DNA of 64,000 nt from DASXVU01 sp963732855 (GTDB lineage Archaea; Thermoplasmatota; Thermoplasmata; Methanomassiliicoccales; UBA472): the NCBI GenBank assembly GCA_963732855.1, contig CAVTBB010000003.1, positions 434,001-498,000 on the forward strand. The letters are read 5' to 3'. The notes beneath the pieces were generated by a model. That model was not told where the DNA came from and made no database searches. It saw only the letters and a list, made by a program, of their open reading frames with translations. The position numbers and the translations under genes were made by a program. Shown piece after piece: positions 8,686-17,144 of the stretch (position 1 is its first letter; each line of letters opens with the position of its first letter).

Positions 8686-10158
8686 TTACTTTGCAGGCAG
8701 GTCCTCCGGAGCCGTGTCGAATTCCATGTCTGCCTTCTTCGGACGCAGGACGACCGAGCATACGAGTCCGATGAGGGAAAATACAACTCCGACTATCCAG
8801 GTGGCCACATATCCATTCTCCGTATAGAGGACACGCCCTCCCGGGATGGCCAGGGTATAGTTCGATAGGATCACGACGGCCAGGACCGGTCCGACAGCGC
8901 CACCCACGACCCGGAACAAGGTATTCATGCCAGATGCGACGCCGAACTCGCTTTGCTTGCTTGTCACGACGACCAGGTTGATCATCGATACCATACAAAG
9001 CGCCATTCCTGCACCTGCGATGAAGACCGAGACAATGATCCCGACCCAGTCCGTGTGCATGAGGATCAATGAGGCGAACCCGAGCGTCATGATGGCGAGA
9101 CCGGCGATCAACACCCTGTCCGCGCCAATCTTTCTTGAGTATACCCCGCCCAGAGGGCCGAAAATGAGTTGGGCGATGGCCGACGGGAACATGTAGAGCC
9201 CGACCACGAAGGTATCCGAGATCCCGAAGAATCCTCCGACCTCTTTTGGCGTTTCAAGGAAGAACGGAAGCGTCTGGAACAGGAGGAACATGCAAAAGCC
9301 TATGAATACCGCCGTAACGCTGGCATCCAGCACACCCCTATTCCGGAACATAGATAGGCGGACTATTGGGTCCTTGGTCCTCAACTCCAGCTTCGTGAAC
9401 ACCGCAAACATCGCCAGGGCGATGACGAAAAGACCTAGGGTCATCGGGCTGGCCCATCCCCATTCCTGTCCTTGGGTTAGGCCTAGCAAAAGTGAGAACA
9501 CACCAATGCCCAGAGTCGTCGCCCCGGTAATGTCCAAGGAACCTGTCTTGACAATGACCGGGTCCTTGATGAGAAAGATGGTCAGGATCGCCAGTGCAAC
9601 AAAGAACGGGACCACTACATGGAACGCATCGTACCAGTGGCCTACGGACGTGATGTAACCGCCGCCCAGCAGACCCAGTGAGACGCCGACTGAGAACATA
9701 GCGCTGACCGTCCCGATGGCCGTCGGGATCTTGTCCTTGGGAAATGTGTCCCGGATTATACCGAAGGCCAGGGGAAACATGCCCATTCCTATTCCCTGGA
9801 CGCCCCTGAAGAAGATCAGGACGAAGATTGACGGTTCCCCGAACAACGCCCGGGATATATCCAGGGAGAATCCGCTTCCCAACAGCCCGACGATGTAGAG
9901 GCCCATGACGTAGATCATGATCTTCTTCTTGCCGTACATGTCACCGAGGCGACCTGCCAGAGGCGTTGTGACAGCCCCTACGAGAAGGTAGATTGAGAGC
10001 ACCCACGATATCCACTGGAAGTTGCTGAAGTCTGCGCCTACGTACGGCAAGGCCGGTACCAGCATGATCTCGATGAACATAACCATCATCGAGACCGATG
10101 CCAATATCGCGAGTATCTTCCAGTTACCATCAGATTTGTTTGTTTTCTTGGGACTCAT
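8686..10158 (-). CDS. MFS transporter, DHA2-like (14-TM drug/H+ antiporter type)
   Basis: About 490 residues from ATG 10158 (MSPKKTNKSDGNWK); three extra codons upstream are also open. The protein is hydrophobic throughout with about 14 membrane segments. It has the MFS loop 2-3 motif GRLGDMYGKKKI and an LGPLGGVYSRKIGADR repeat in the second half. This architecture is typical of multidrug exporters of the DHA2 group, but the substrate cannot be read from sequence. A TATA-like AT-rich box lies at 10213-10222 on the minus strand, and a 36-base imperfect palindrome sits further upstream. Confidence 0.88.
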   Translation of the reverse strand: MSPKKTNKSDGNWKILAILASVSMMVMFIEIMLVPALPYVGADFSNFQWISWVLSIYLLVGAVTTPLAGRLGDMYGKKKIMIYVMGLYIVGLLGSGFSLDISRALFGEPSIFVLIFFRGVQGIGMGMFPLAFGIIRDTFPKDKIPTAIGTVSAMFSVGVSLGLLGGGYITSVGHWYDAFHVVVPFFVALAILTIFLIKDPVIVKTGSLDITGATTLGIGVFSLLLGLTQGQEWGWASPMTLGLFVIALAMFAVFTKLELRTKDPIVRLSMFRNRGVLDASVTAVFIGFCMFLLFQTLPFFLETPKEVGGFFGISDTFVVGLYMFPSAIAQLIFGPLGGVYSRKIGADRVLIAGLAIMTLGFASLILMHTDWVGIIVSVFIAGAGMALCMVSMINLVVVTSKQSEFGVASGMNTLFRVVGGAVGPVLAVVILSNYTLAIPGGRVLYTENGYVATWIVGVVFSLIGLVCSVVLRPKKADMEFDTAPEDLPAK

Positions 10159-10212
10159 CCGATACACCTATTGCATTAGGGAAGGACACAGGGCATTCAA
10201 GGTCTATGCCAG

Positions 10213-10222
10213 TTTTTATAAC
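10213..10222 (-). promoter_or_regulatory. TATA box of the MFS exporter gene
   Basis: On the minus strand the run TTATAAAAAC lies about 55 bases upstream of the ATG at 10158, placing a start of transcription near 10187 and a leader of about 28 bases. Inferred from spacing only. Confidence 0.5.
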
Positions 10223-10269
10223 AGAACACATCATCCTCTATATAATTCGACCGAAAAAATATTTTGAGA

Positions 10270-10305
10270 GTCCAATAATCAAAAGCATTTGCTTTCGAAT
10301 TGGAC
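10270..10305. repeat. 36-base imperfect inverted repeat upstream of MFS promoter
   Basis: Perfect 7-base arms GTCCAAT and ATTGGAC enclose an inner AAAGC-ATTT-GCTTT hairpin. The element lies about 50 bases upstream of the MFS TATA box. It could be a regulator-binding site; no adjacent regulator gene is present. Confidence 0.5.
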
Positions 10306-10546
10306 CGTCAAAACAATGAGCAGAATCATTGATCAATATTGACGAAATCGATCATGACCTTCCGGTTTAGAAGTAGACCAAATCCACCGACGAACGCTTC
10401 CATGCGCTGGAACTCAGAAAGCAAGAGGCATGGAGGATTCGACAGAAATTCCTGCCTTCTCAAAATCGAGAACTAGTTCTTCGACCCAAATGATATGTTA
10501 ACAGGATATTGAGGATTTCAGAAATTCTTGTGAATAGGTAAAAGAG

Positions 10547-10618
10547 TGCGGCTACCGGGATTCGAACCCGAGTTCGAAGCTTGGGAAGCTTCAGTCCTAA
10601 CCACTAGACTATAGCCGC
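10547..10618 (-). tRNA. tRNA-Gly (anticodon CCC)
   Basis: A 72-nt cloverleaf on the minus strand. Acceptor GCGGCTA pairs with TAGCCGC, with discriminator A. The D-stem is GTC/GAC with a GG-containing loop. The anticodon stem GAAGC/GCTTC encloses the loop TTCCCAA (anticodon CCC). The T-arm has the TTCGAAT loop. No intron. CCA is not encoded. Confidence 0.95.
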
Positions 10619-10736
10619 CTGTGCGCTACCAAATCCTGAGCAATGTCTTAAACCTTTTTGGCTCAGATGTTGCCAGCATTTGCCGGAAGAGGGCCCTCGG
10701 CGGGCTAAAATGTTTGATCAAAAACGGAAAACCGTT

Positions 10737-11012
10737 TCACTTCTGAACGGTGTTCAGCAGGTTTTCCAATTCCGTGATGATCCTGTAGATGATGGTCCTT
10801 CCATGCATCGGTATGTTGGGGTCATTCGCCAGGTCGTCCAATTTGCCTATCGCGCCTGCCACCCGGACATCCAGGGCAGCGCTCATCTCCAATTTGGCCT
10901 TAGCCTCCGTCGCCCCGCGCCTGATATTCCGTGGGACCGACGTGTCCTCCGCGAGCTGATCCAACACTTCCAAAATTTGACCCATTTTTTGCTTGACATC
11001 AACCACTACCAT
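10737..11012 (-). CDS. UPF0147 family protein
   Basis: 91 residues from the ATG at 11012 (MVVVDVKQKMGQILEVLDQL), followed by VPRNIRRGATEAK and NDPNIPMHGRTIIY. This is the small all-helical archaeal UPF0147 family, which has no assigned function. An upstream extension of the frame to 11111 reads through the preceding gene and was discarded. It lies 37 bases after the RAM-domain gene on the same strand and may be co-transcribed with it. Confidence 0.85.
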   Translation of the reverse strand: MVVVDVKQKMGQILEVLDQLAEDTSVPRNIRRGATEAKAKLEMSAALDVRVAGAIGKLDDLANDPNIPMHGRTIIYRIITELENLLNTVQK

Positions 11013-11049
11013 GTTAACACCTCTTGAGACTAATATAACACCATGAAGC

Positions 11050-11391
11050 CTATTTCCTCGGCTCCTGTGATTCGGATACGATCGTTCCTCTTTCCTTGAA
11101 GGTCGTGACAACCATCAGTGTCTTCGTGTCCTTCACTCCATCGATGTTCGAGATCTCGTCCACCAGGAACCTCTTGAGTTGGTTATAATTGTGGAACTTT
11201 GTCTTAACAACGATGTCAGTATCACCAGTAACCAGGAAGACGTCCTCGACAAGAGCATACTTGGCCACCTTTTCTGCTATAGTATCGGCGGCCTTAGTGT
11301 CGACCTTGAGATTAATAATTGCAGTAACTTGCTCCTCACCGTAGTACGAGGACATTACCGTATCAATCTCATTAGTTACCTTTTCAAGCAC
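11050..11391 (-). CDS. Stand-alone Lrp/AsnC ligand-binding (RAM) domain protein
   Basis: Up to 113 residues; the core domain starts around ATG 11355 and spans about 80 residues. The pattern VTAIINLKVD, then AEKVAKYALVEDVFLVTGDTDIVVKTKF, then FLVDEISNIDGVKDTKTLMVV is the RAM (regulation of amino-acid metabolism) fold of Lrp-type regulators. There is no helix-turn-helix. Such stand-alone RAM proteins form oligomers that bind amino acids and may modulate full-length Lrp proteins. The exact start is uncertain. Confidence 0.85.
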   Translation of the reverse strand: MLEKVTNEIDTVMSSYYGEEQVTAIINLKVDTKAADTIAEKVAKYALVEDVFLVTGDTDIVVKTKFHNYNQLKRFLVDEISNIDGVKDTKTLMVVTTFKERGTIVSESQEPRK

Positions 11392-11477
11392 CTGAACCCC
11401 TCCTGCCGGACGGAGCCCAAGTTATCCAGAAGCATCTGCCTCTAGAAGACTGTGGCCCGGTTCTTGGCCTGGCGCGC

Positions 11478-11645
11478 TCAGATGGAGGTTTCAAACTCCT
11501 CTTGAAGGTCGATGATGACCTGTTCGAGGACTTCCTCTAGGTTAGAACTTTGGTACTCCCTGAGGCCACCAAGGTCGCTTTGTACACGGGCAATGTAAGT
11601 GTTATTGTTCTTAAGGAACTCGACGTTGCAAAGTGACTCTTCCAT
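11478..11645 (-). CDS. Small hypothetical protein (55 aa)
   Basis: A short frame opens with ATG at 11645 (MEESLCNVEFLKNNNTYIAR) and ends with TGA at 11478. It continues with a GLREYQSSNLEEVLEQV segment and DLQEEFETSI, a plausible strand-helix plan with acidic C-terminus. Codon use resembles the neighbours and it is in line with the RAM-domain and UPF0147 genes on the same strand. I do not recognise a named family. A non-coding reading cannot be excluded. Confidence 0.55.
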   Translation of the reverse strand: MEESLCNVEFLKNNNTYIARVQSDLGGLREYQSSNLEEVLEQVIIDLQEEFETSI

Positions 11646-11867
11646 TTACGCACCCCTAGCCAACAATCTCGAGTGTTGATGACAACCACCAATAATAGGT
11701 CTATTACTTAATGCTTTGCGAGGTCTAGCTATTATGACGAGATCGTGCCCAGATATGAGAGCAAAACACCTCCAAAAGGTTACAAACATAAGAATGTGCC
11801 CAGTTTTTGTGTTTGCTCTGAAATAGTCATTTCTAGACATCAGGAATTTCCAGGGATATACGACCCC

Positions 11868-12305
11868 CTAGAGCCTCTTTGCCATGTAGAGGGCGTTCTT
11901 GCCTTTGCCATAATAATCCGCTATCGTGCCCTTTACTTGATATCCTTCCTTAAGGTAAAGGCCCACCGCCACGACGTTAGTAGCCCGTACCTCCAGGGTC
12001 ATGGCGGACGATCCAAGTCCCTTAGCGCGGAATTCGATCTCTTGCATCAATCGGCGTGCGATTCCCAGGCCCCGATGCTTTTCATCCACAGCGAGAGAAA
12101 GGATACGAGTTCTCACCCCCGGTTCGGTGAAGGTTGCCGCATAAGCCACTACCGCCCCTTCGAGTTCGCAAACCAATGCATCGAACTCCTCCTCATTGAT
12201 GAAGAGCTCCAGCAGGTTCCTGCTGAACCTCTCATCCTGAAAAGACTCCTCTTCGATGCGCATGAGGTCATCCAGGTCTCCCAAATTCGCTTCCCGGATG
12301 TGCAT
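11868..12305 (-). CDS. rimI: Ribosomal-protein-alanine N-acetyltransferase-type GNAT
   Basis: 145 residues with a GNAT fold. The acetyl-CoA pyrophosphate loop appears as DEKHRGLGIARRL near residues 73-85. It is followed by TLEVRATNVVAVGLYLKEGY, the RimI/NatA-type substrate loop, and by YYGKGKNALYMAK near the end. In archaea, RimI homologues perform N-terminal acetylation with broad specificity. It is divergent from asnS; an ATATTAATA TATA-like box at 12326-12335 lies just upstream. Confidence 0.9.
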   Translation of the reverse strand: MHIREANLGDLDDLMRIEEESFQDERFSRNLLELFINEEEFDALVCELEGAVVAYAATFTEPGVRTRILSLAVDEKHRGLGIARRLMQEIEFRAKGLGSSAMTLEVRATNVVAVGLYLKEGYQVKGTIADYYGKGKNALYMAKRL

Positions 12306-12348
12306 GAAACTTCATCTTTACCTCGGATATTAATATTGTGTGGCCAGG

Positions 12349-12395
12349 TGCACCGAAATAAAAAGATAGTAGAGCGGCATTTGTAACTCGGTGCA
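12349..12395. promoter_or_regulatory. 8-base inverted repeat flanking the asnS promoter
   Basis: Perfect arms TGCACCGA (12349-12356) and TCGGTGCA (12388-12395) flank an AAATAAAAAG TATA-like box. The right arm is followed by five T and then the asnS ATG at 12402. Since one arm is upstream of the TATA box, an operator is more likely than an RNA attenuator. Confidence 0.45.
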
Positions 12396-12401
12396 TTTTT
12401 C

Positions 12402-13700
12402 ATGAGTTCCCCGGTGCCTATTAAGAAGTTACTGGACTCGCCAATCGTAGGAGAGGAGGTCACTGTCAGGGGATGGGTATACAGGACTCGGAGCAGCGGC
12501 AAGATCGTGTTTGCTGTTGTGAGGGACTCCACCGGGATAATCCAAGTGACGGTCAAGAAGGGCGCCTTGCCGGACGATGAGTTCGAGCAGGCGGTCAATT
12601 CACCCATTGAATCCTCGGTGATCGTCAATGGCGTGCTGGCCGAGGACAAGCGCGCCCCGGGTGGCTACGAGATACGCGCTAGCGGGTTCAATATGGTCGG
12701 GTCGTCGCTGCCGTTCCCTATCACCGAGTACCAGAGCGAGGAATTGCTGTTGGACAACCGCCACCTCTGGATCAGGTCGCAGGAACAGAAGGCGGTCATG
12801 AAGATCAAGGGCAGCGCGTTGAAGGGGGCCCGCGACTGGCTCGATGAGCAGGGATTCACCGAAGTAACGCCCCCGATCTTCACCCAGAACGCCTGCGAGG
12901 GCGGTGTCACCTTATTCAAATTGAAATACTTCGATCGGGAGGCGTACCTAAGTCAGAGCGCCCAGATGTATCTGGAGGCGCTCATCTTCTCTTTAGAGCG
13001 AGTCTATTCCATCACCCCTTCGTTTCGGGCAGAGAAGTCCAGGACCACCAGGCACCTTACCGAATATTGGCACCTCGAACTGGAGGAGGCGTGGACGGAC
13101 AATGCCGGCAACATGAAGATCCAGGAGGAGCTGGTGTCAGCGATGATCGCAAAGATCGTCGAGGAGAGGAAAGACGAGCTCAAACTGGTAGGCCGGGACA
13201 TCGAGCAGCTCAAGAGGATCGTTCCACCCTTCAACCGGGTAACCTATTCCCAGACCATCGAGAAGCTGAAACAGAGAAACTTCAAGATCGAGTGGGGCGA
13301 GGACCTGGGAGCGCCGGAGGAGCGCGCGGTCACAGCCGACGAGTATTTGCCCACTTTCATCACCAACTTCCCCAAGGAGTGCAAGGCGTTCTACATGAAG
13401 GAGGACCCCGAAGACCCGCGCACATACAAGTGCGCCGACCTGCTCGCGCCAGAAGGGTACGGCGAGATCATCGGCGGATCGGAGAGGGAGACCGACCTGG
13501 CCAAGATCATGGAGAGGCTGGAGTGCCAATGCGTTCCTTTCGACTCATACCAGTGGTACCTGGACCTGAGGAAATACGGCTCCGTGCCCCATTCCGGTTT
13601 CGGGATGGGGGTTGAGCGCATCGTTCGTTGGGTTTGCAAATTGGAGCATATCCGTGACGCCATACCATTCCCCCGGACCGTGGCCCGGGTCTATCCCTGA
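12402..13700 (+). CDS. asnS: Asparaginyl-tRNA synthetase
   Basis: 432 residues, class IIb synthetase. The N-terminal OB anticodon-binding domain has VTVRGWVYRTRSSGKI. The catalytic domain has motif 2 (FRAEKSRTTRHLTEYWHLE, about residue 207 on) and motif 3 (GFGMGVERIVRWV). The EIIGGSERE segment and the PFPRTVARVYP end favour AsnRS over AspRS. The protein attaches Asn to tRNA-Asn directly, which agrees with a GatD/GatE pair elsewhere in the window handling Gln-tRNA. The 3' end overlaps the convergent peptidase gene by 10 bases. Confidence 0.93.
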   Translation: MSSPVPIKKLLDSPIVGEEVTVRGWVYRTRSSGKIVFAVVRDSTGIIQVTVKKGALPDDEFEQAVNSPIESSVIVNGVLAEDKRAPGGYEIRASGFNMVGSSLPFPITEYQSEELLLDNRHLWIRSQEQKAVMKIKGSALKGARDWLDEQGFTEVTPPIFTQNACEGGVTLFKLKYFDREAYLSQSAQMYLEALIFSLERVYSITPSFRAEKSRTTRHLTEYWHLELEEAWTDNAGNMKIQEELVSAMIAKIVEERKDELKLVGRDIEQLKRIVPPFNRVTYSQTIEKLKQRNFKIEWGEDLGAPEERAVTADEYLPTFITNFPKECKAFYMKEDPEDPRTYKCADLLAPEGYGEIIGGSERETDLAKIMERLECQCVPFDSYQWYLDLRKYGSVPHSGFGMGVERIVRWVCKLEHIRDAIPFPRTVARVYP

Positions 13701-14749
13701 GCCAAGGACTTGGCCAGGTGCAAGTACAGCTTGACCGCCTGCTCCAGCTGGGTCGTCTCCACGAACTCGTCTGCGGTGTGCGCCACATCGGTATCGCCCG
13801 GTCCGCATATCAGGATGTTCGGGTTGACCTTGGCATATACGGCGGCCTCCGTGGAGTAAGGCACGGCAACCGGCTCCTGATTCAGGAAAGCGGTCGCTTC
13901 TTTTACCAAGCGTGATTCCGGGTCGGTCTGGAACGCCGGGAACTCATGAAGCAGTGCGAGCTCGCAGTCCTCTCCTTTCAACGTCGCAAGGATGGAGGAG
14001 AAAGCCTCTTGACCGTTCATCGGGGCAGGGAAGCGCACGTCAAGATCGACAGAGCATTCGTCCGGAATGACGTTGTACATGTCTCCGCCATTGATCGTGG
14101 TGGCGTTCATGGTCAGGCCTTCGGCCGCCTCGCGTCCTTCTGCGTTCAGAGCCCCAAGCTTATCCAGAAGACGGGACATGGTCATGATGGCATTCTCTCC
14201 CAGCCAGGGCATGCTGGCATGCGATGCCTTGCCGTATGCCTTCAGACCGAGTCGGGCCACACCTTTTTCTTTATACACCGGGCGCAGGTTCGTCGGTTCT
14301 CCGATGACGATCGCGCGGGCATTCTTGGCACCGTGTGTACGAATGAGGGCGTTCGCCCCGGTCATCAGGTCTTCCTCGTCGGTCGTGAACAACAAATAGC
14401 AGTCCAGATCATCGGCCATGAGCGCTTTGGCGGCATGCAGCATGGCTGCGCAACCCCCCTTCATATCCGCCGAGCCACGACCGAAGACCTTGCCTTCCGA
14501 CATCTCCCCCTGGTCCTTCGTCCAGCGGTCACCGATCGGGACCGTGTCCAAATGACCAGACAGAGCTACCCCCCGATATCCGTTGTACGCACAGATCGCC
14601 GGACAGCGTTTGTCGCCGACGATGTCCACCTCCATACCCAGATCCTTGAGCCAATCCGATGCATACTTGACGATCTCGTCCTTGTTCTCCTTTTCATCGC
14701 TCCCGATCAATATCATGTCGATAAGTGTCTCAACCACGTTCTCTGCCAA
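13691..14749 (-). CDS. M20 family metallopeptidase (ArgE/DapE/CPG2-like)
   Basis: 352 residues. Metal and catalytic motifs are visible: SGHLDTVP, GRGSADMKGG (bridging Asp), TTDEEDLMTGA (general-base Glu), GEPT, and a C-terminal CGPGDTDVAHTADEF with the last metal His. The family hydrolyses N-acyl amino acids such as N-acetylornithine or N-succinyl-diaminopimelate; the substrate is not determinable here. It starts four bases after the gcvT stop, so the two form a probable operon. Confidence 0.88.
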   Translation of the reverse strand: MAENVVETLIDMILIGSDEKENKDEIVKYASDWLKDLGMEVDIVGDKRCPAICAYNGYRGVALSGHLDTVPIGDRWTKDQGEMSEGKVFGRGSADMKGGCAAMLHAAKALMADDLDCYLLFTTDEEDLMTGANALIRTHGAKNARAIVIGEPTNLRPVYKEKGVARLGLKAYGKASHASMPWLGENAIMTMSRLLDKLGALNAEGREAAEGLTMNATTINGGDMYNVIPDECSVDLDVRFPAPMNGQEAFSSILATLKGEDCELALLHEFPAFQTDPESRLVKEATAFLNQEPVAVPYSTEAAVYAKVNPNILICGPGDTDVAHTADEFVETTQLEQAVKLYLHLAKSLAQG

Positions 14750-14753
14750 ATGC

Positions 14754-15935
14754 TCACTTCCTCACGAACGGCGGCTTTACCACATGGGCGGGCACACGCA
14801 TATCTCTTATGGCCACGGTAAATTCTGTTCCGGGCTCGGTCAGATCCGACCGCACATAGCCCAGGGCTATGCCTCTTCTTAGACAGGGGGAGAGCGTACC
14901 GCTGGTCAGATGTCCAACATCCTGTCCTTCCTTCAGCAGCGGGTATCCATGCCTGGGTATGCCTCGATCGTCAAGGATCAATGCGGTCAGGTGAGGGAGT
15001 TTCCGTTCCAGATCCTGCTGCAATGCCGTTCTGCCGATGAAGTCATGTTCCCACTTGATGACCCACCCCGGTCCAGTCTGGATGGTGCTTTGTCCGCCAT
15101 CGAAGTCCGTTCCCGATAGCAAGTACCCCATCTCCAGCCTCAGGCTGTCTCTGGCCCCCAATCCCGCCGGGAGGAGCCCGTCCTTCCTGCCGGCGCCGAT
15201 CAAGAGGTTCCAGATAGATACTGCCGCGCGGGCATCACATATCACTTCGAAGCCGTCCTCGCCCGTATAACCGGTCCTCGATAACATGACCCGGGCACCG
15301 AACGGGCCTCCGGGCCAGACCCCCTCCCTCAGCGATCCTCGGCCCACCTCTTTGTCAGCTAGCACCGAGGGCCGCAGGCCAGTGATGAAATCTTTTGGCT
15401 GGCCATCGATCTCCAGGTAGGCCATGACGAAACGGAACCGGTTCACGGAAGAGAGGTCTAGGTCCGTCAGGCGCTGCATCATGGCCTCAGCCCGGGGGCC
15501 TTGAACGGCGAAGCATGCTATCGCATCGGTCAGGTCTAGGACCTCCTGGCCGTTCCGATGTCTAACGATCCAATCGAAAACCGTGCCCGTCATCGAGGCA
15601 TTCGGCACCAGCAGGTAGGAATCTTCCTGGATGCGGTAGACGATGGTATCGTCGATGATCTTGCCATCGTCATTGAGGATATGTCCGTAGATCCCACTCC
15701 CCACTGGCATGCCCGCCGGGTCGTTGGTCAACAGCCGGCCGACCAGGGCTTCCGCCCCCTCTCCACGTATGACGATATCGCCCATGTGCGAAACGTCGAA
15801 AATGCCCGCCTTCTTGCGCACGTTGATGTGTTCGTCGGCGATGCCAGTGTACTGCAACGGCATCTCCCATCCGCCGAACTCGATCATCCGTGCACCGGAC
15901 GAGACGTGCCAGTCATACAATGGAGTCCTCTTCAT
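14754..15935 (-). CDS. gcvT: Glycine cleavage T-protein-type aminomethyltransferase
   Basis: 393 residues. The N-terminus TPLYDWHVSSGARMIEFGGWEMPLQY, the AGIFDVSHMGDI motif, GYTGEDGFEV and GARDSLRLEMGYLLSG are all characteristic of GcvT. The T-protein transfers the methylene group of aminomethyl-lipoyl-H protein to tetrahydrofolate or tetrahydromethanopterin, releasing ammonia. No gcvH, gcvP or lpd is seen nearby, so a stand-alone GcvT-like folate/pterin enzyme remains possible. Confidence 0.92.
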   Translation of the reverse strand: MKRTPLYDWHVSSGARMIEFGGWEMPLQYTGIADEHINVRKKAGIFDVSHMGDIVIRGEGAEALVGRLLTNDPAGMPVGSGIYGHILNDDGKIIDDTIVYRIQEDSYLLVPNASMTGTVFDWIVRHRNGQEVLDLTDAIACFAVQGPRAEAMMQRLTDLDLSSVNRFRFVMAYLEIDGQPKDFITGLRPSVLADKEVGRGSLREGVWPGGPFGARVMLSRTGYTGEDGFEVICDARAAVSIWNLLIGAGRKDGLLPAGLGARDSLRLEMGYLLSGTDFDGGQSTIQTGPGWVIKWEHDFIGRTALQQDLERKLPHLTALILDDRGIPRHGYPLLKEGQDVGHLTSGTLSPCLRRGIALGYVRSDLTEPGTEFTVAIRDMRVPAHVVKPPFVRK

Positions 15936-15977
15936 GCCCCGAAGAAGCCACTCCCCCTTAGGAATATGTTTGCCTGC

Positions 15978-17144
15978 TCATTCGATGGCTAGCATCTTCT
16001 CCAGCATTTCCTTTAGGATCTTGGTCGGCACATCCGGGATGGAAATGTAAGTGGTCCTTCCGCCGGCCGCGTCGCCTGAAACCTTAGTCTGCACGATGCC
16101 CTCGTTGGAGATGCTCTGGATATATGCCCAGAACTGGGTATGCGCTCGGGGTTTCTCGTTGTACTCCTCGGCGACCACTTTGTAGACCTTTTCCGCGTCC
16201 CCGGTGGTCACATAGGCCTCGTCCCTCATTGCCCTAGCCACCGCCAACAGGACGATCTTGCGCTGGCGGTCCAGCTGGTCCACTTTGCTCTCGGTGACGA
16301 TGGAATATGTCAGCGCTTTGGCGGCCCGGACATGCTCCGGAGCGACTGCCGGTGCGCTCTCTTCCTCGGCCATCATTCCGGCACGGTCGAGCAGCTCGAT
16401 GGCGAACCGGGCGTCGCCCCATTCCGAGGCTATGTCCGCGACCAGGGCGATCGAGTCCCGCCTGACCATGCCCGCATGGAAAGCCAACTCCACCCTGTCG
16501 GCGACGATATCGCGCAATTCCTCGGAATTGTACTTATCGAACTGGATCGCGTTTGCCCGGCGGAAGGTCGAGAAGGCTGCCGGATCAATCAGGTCCAGCA
16601 CATACTTCTGAGATACAAGTATCAGCGATAATGAAGGTTTAGCTCCGATCGTTTCTTCGTCGAACCTTGATAGCTGGTAGATGAGGTCGCTGGCTCCCTT
16701 CCGGATGAGGATATCCGCCTCGTCCAGAACCACAACGAGGTGCATCTTGTTCTTTTCCAGGTGCTTACGGACGGCGCGGAGCATCTCTGCGATGCTGAAT
16801 CCGCGATCTGGGTAATGCTCGTCAAAGTGGGTGACCAGGCGTTGCAGGACCGCGCTCTCTGAATTGCGCTGCCGGCAATTGATGATGATATAGTCGATGA
16901 CCCTGCCATGCTCGCTTCCCTGCTTTTTCAGGTCGATGCAGAACCTCTTGGAGGTGGCGGTCTTACCCGTACCCACGTTCCCGATCAGGAACGCCGTCTG
17001 GGACATGGCCCCTTCCAGGACCGGACGGAAGATCATCCACAACTTGTCCAGCTGTTTCTCCCTATGCACTAATTTCTCTGGAACATAGTCGAAGGACAGC
17101 TTCGATTCGTCCTTGAACAGCTTGCGCGGGGCGACCTGTCTCAA
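15978..17144 (-). CDS. Orc1/Cdc6 family replication initiator AAA+ ATPase
   Basis: About 388 residues from a TTG at 17144, with a GGAG-type Shine-Dalgarno a few bases upstream and a TTGA overlap with the preceding stop. A frame from ATG 17180 overlaps the NIF3 gene by 40 bases. Motifs: RKLFKDESKLSFDYVPEKLVHRE, Walker A GNVGTGKT, Walker B VVVLDEAD, sensor 1 LILVSQ, sensor 2 WGDARFAIELLDRAG, and a C-terminal winged-helix domain ending in KILKEMLEKM. It would bind and open replication origins and load MCM. No ORB-like repeat was found beside it. Confidence 0.9.
   Translation of the reverse strand: MRQVAPRKLFKDESKLSFDYVPEKLVHREKQLDKLWMIFRPVLEGAMSQTAFLIGNVGTGKTATSKRFCIDLKKQGSEHGRVIDYIIINCRQRNSESAVLQRLVTHFDEHYPDRGFSIAEMLRAVRKHLEKNKMHLVVVLDEADILIRKGASDLIYQLSRFDEETIGAKPSLSLILVSQKYVLDLIDPAAFSTFRRANAIQFDKYNSEELRDIVADRVELAFHAGMVRRDSIALVADIASEWGDARFAIELLDRAGMMAEEESAPAVAPEHVRAAKALTYSIVTESKVDQLDRQRKIVLLAVARAMRDEAYVTTGDAEKVYKVVAEEYNEKPRAHTQFWAYIQSISNEGIVQTKVSGDAAGGRTTYISIPDVPTKILKEMLEKMLAIE

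Larger units (their letters stand above)
10159..10546. other. Non-coding stretch upstream of the MFS gene
   Basis: 388 bases with no supported ORF. It contains the minus-strand TATA box for the MFS gene (10213-10222, TTATAAAAAC), then a dyad with 7-base arms GTCCAAT (10270-10276) and ATTGGAC (10299-10305). Inside the dyad is a smaller AAAGC/GCTTT stem. The remainder up to the tRNA gene shows nothing I can name. Confidence 0.5.
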
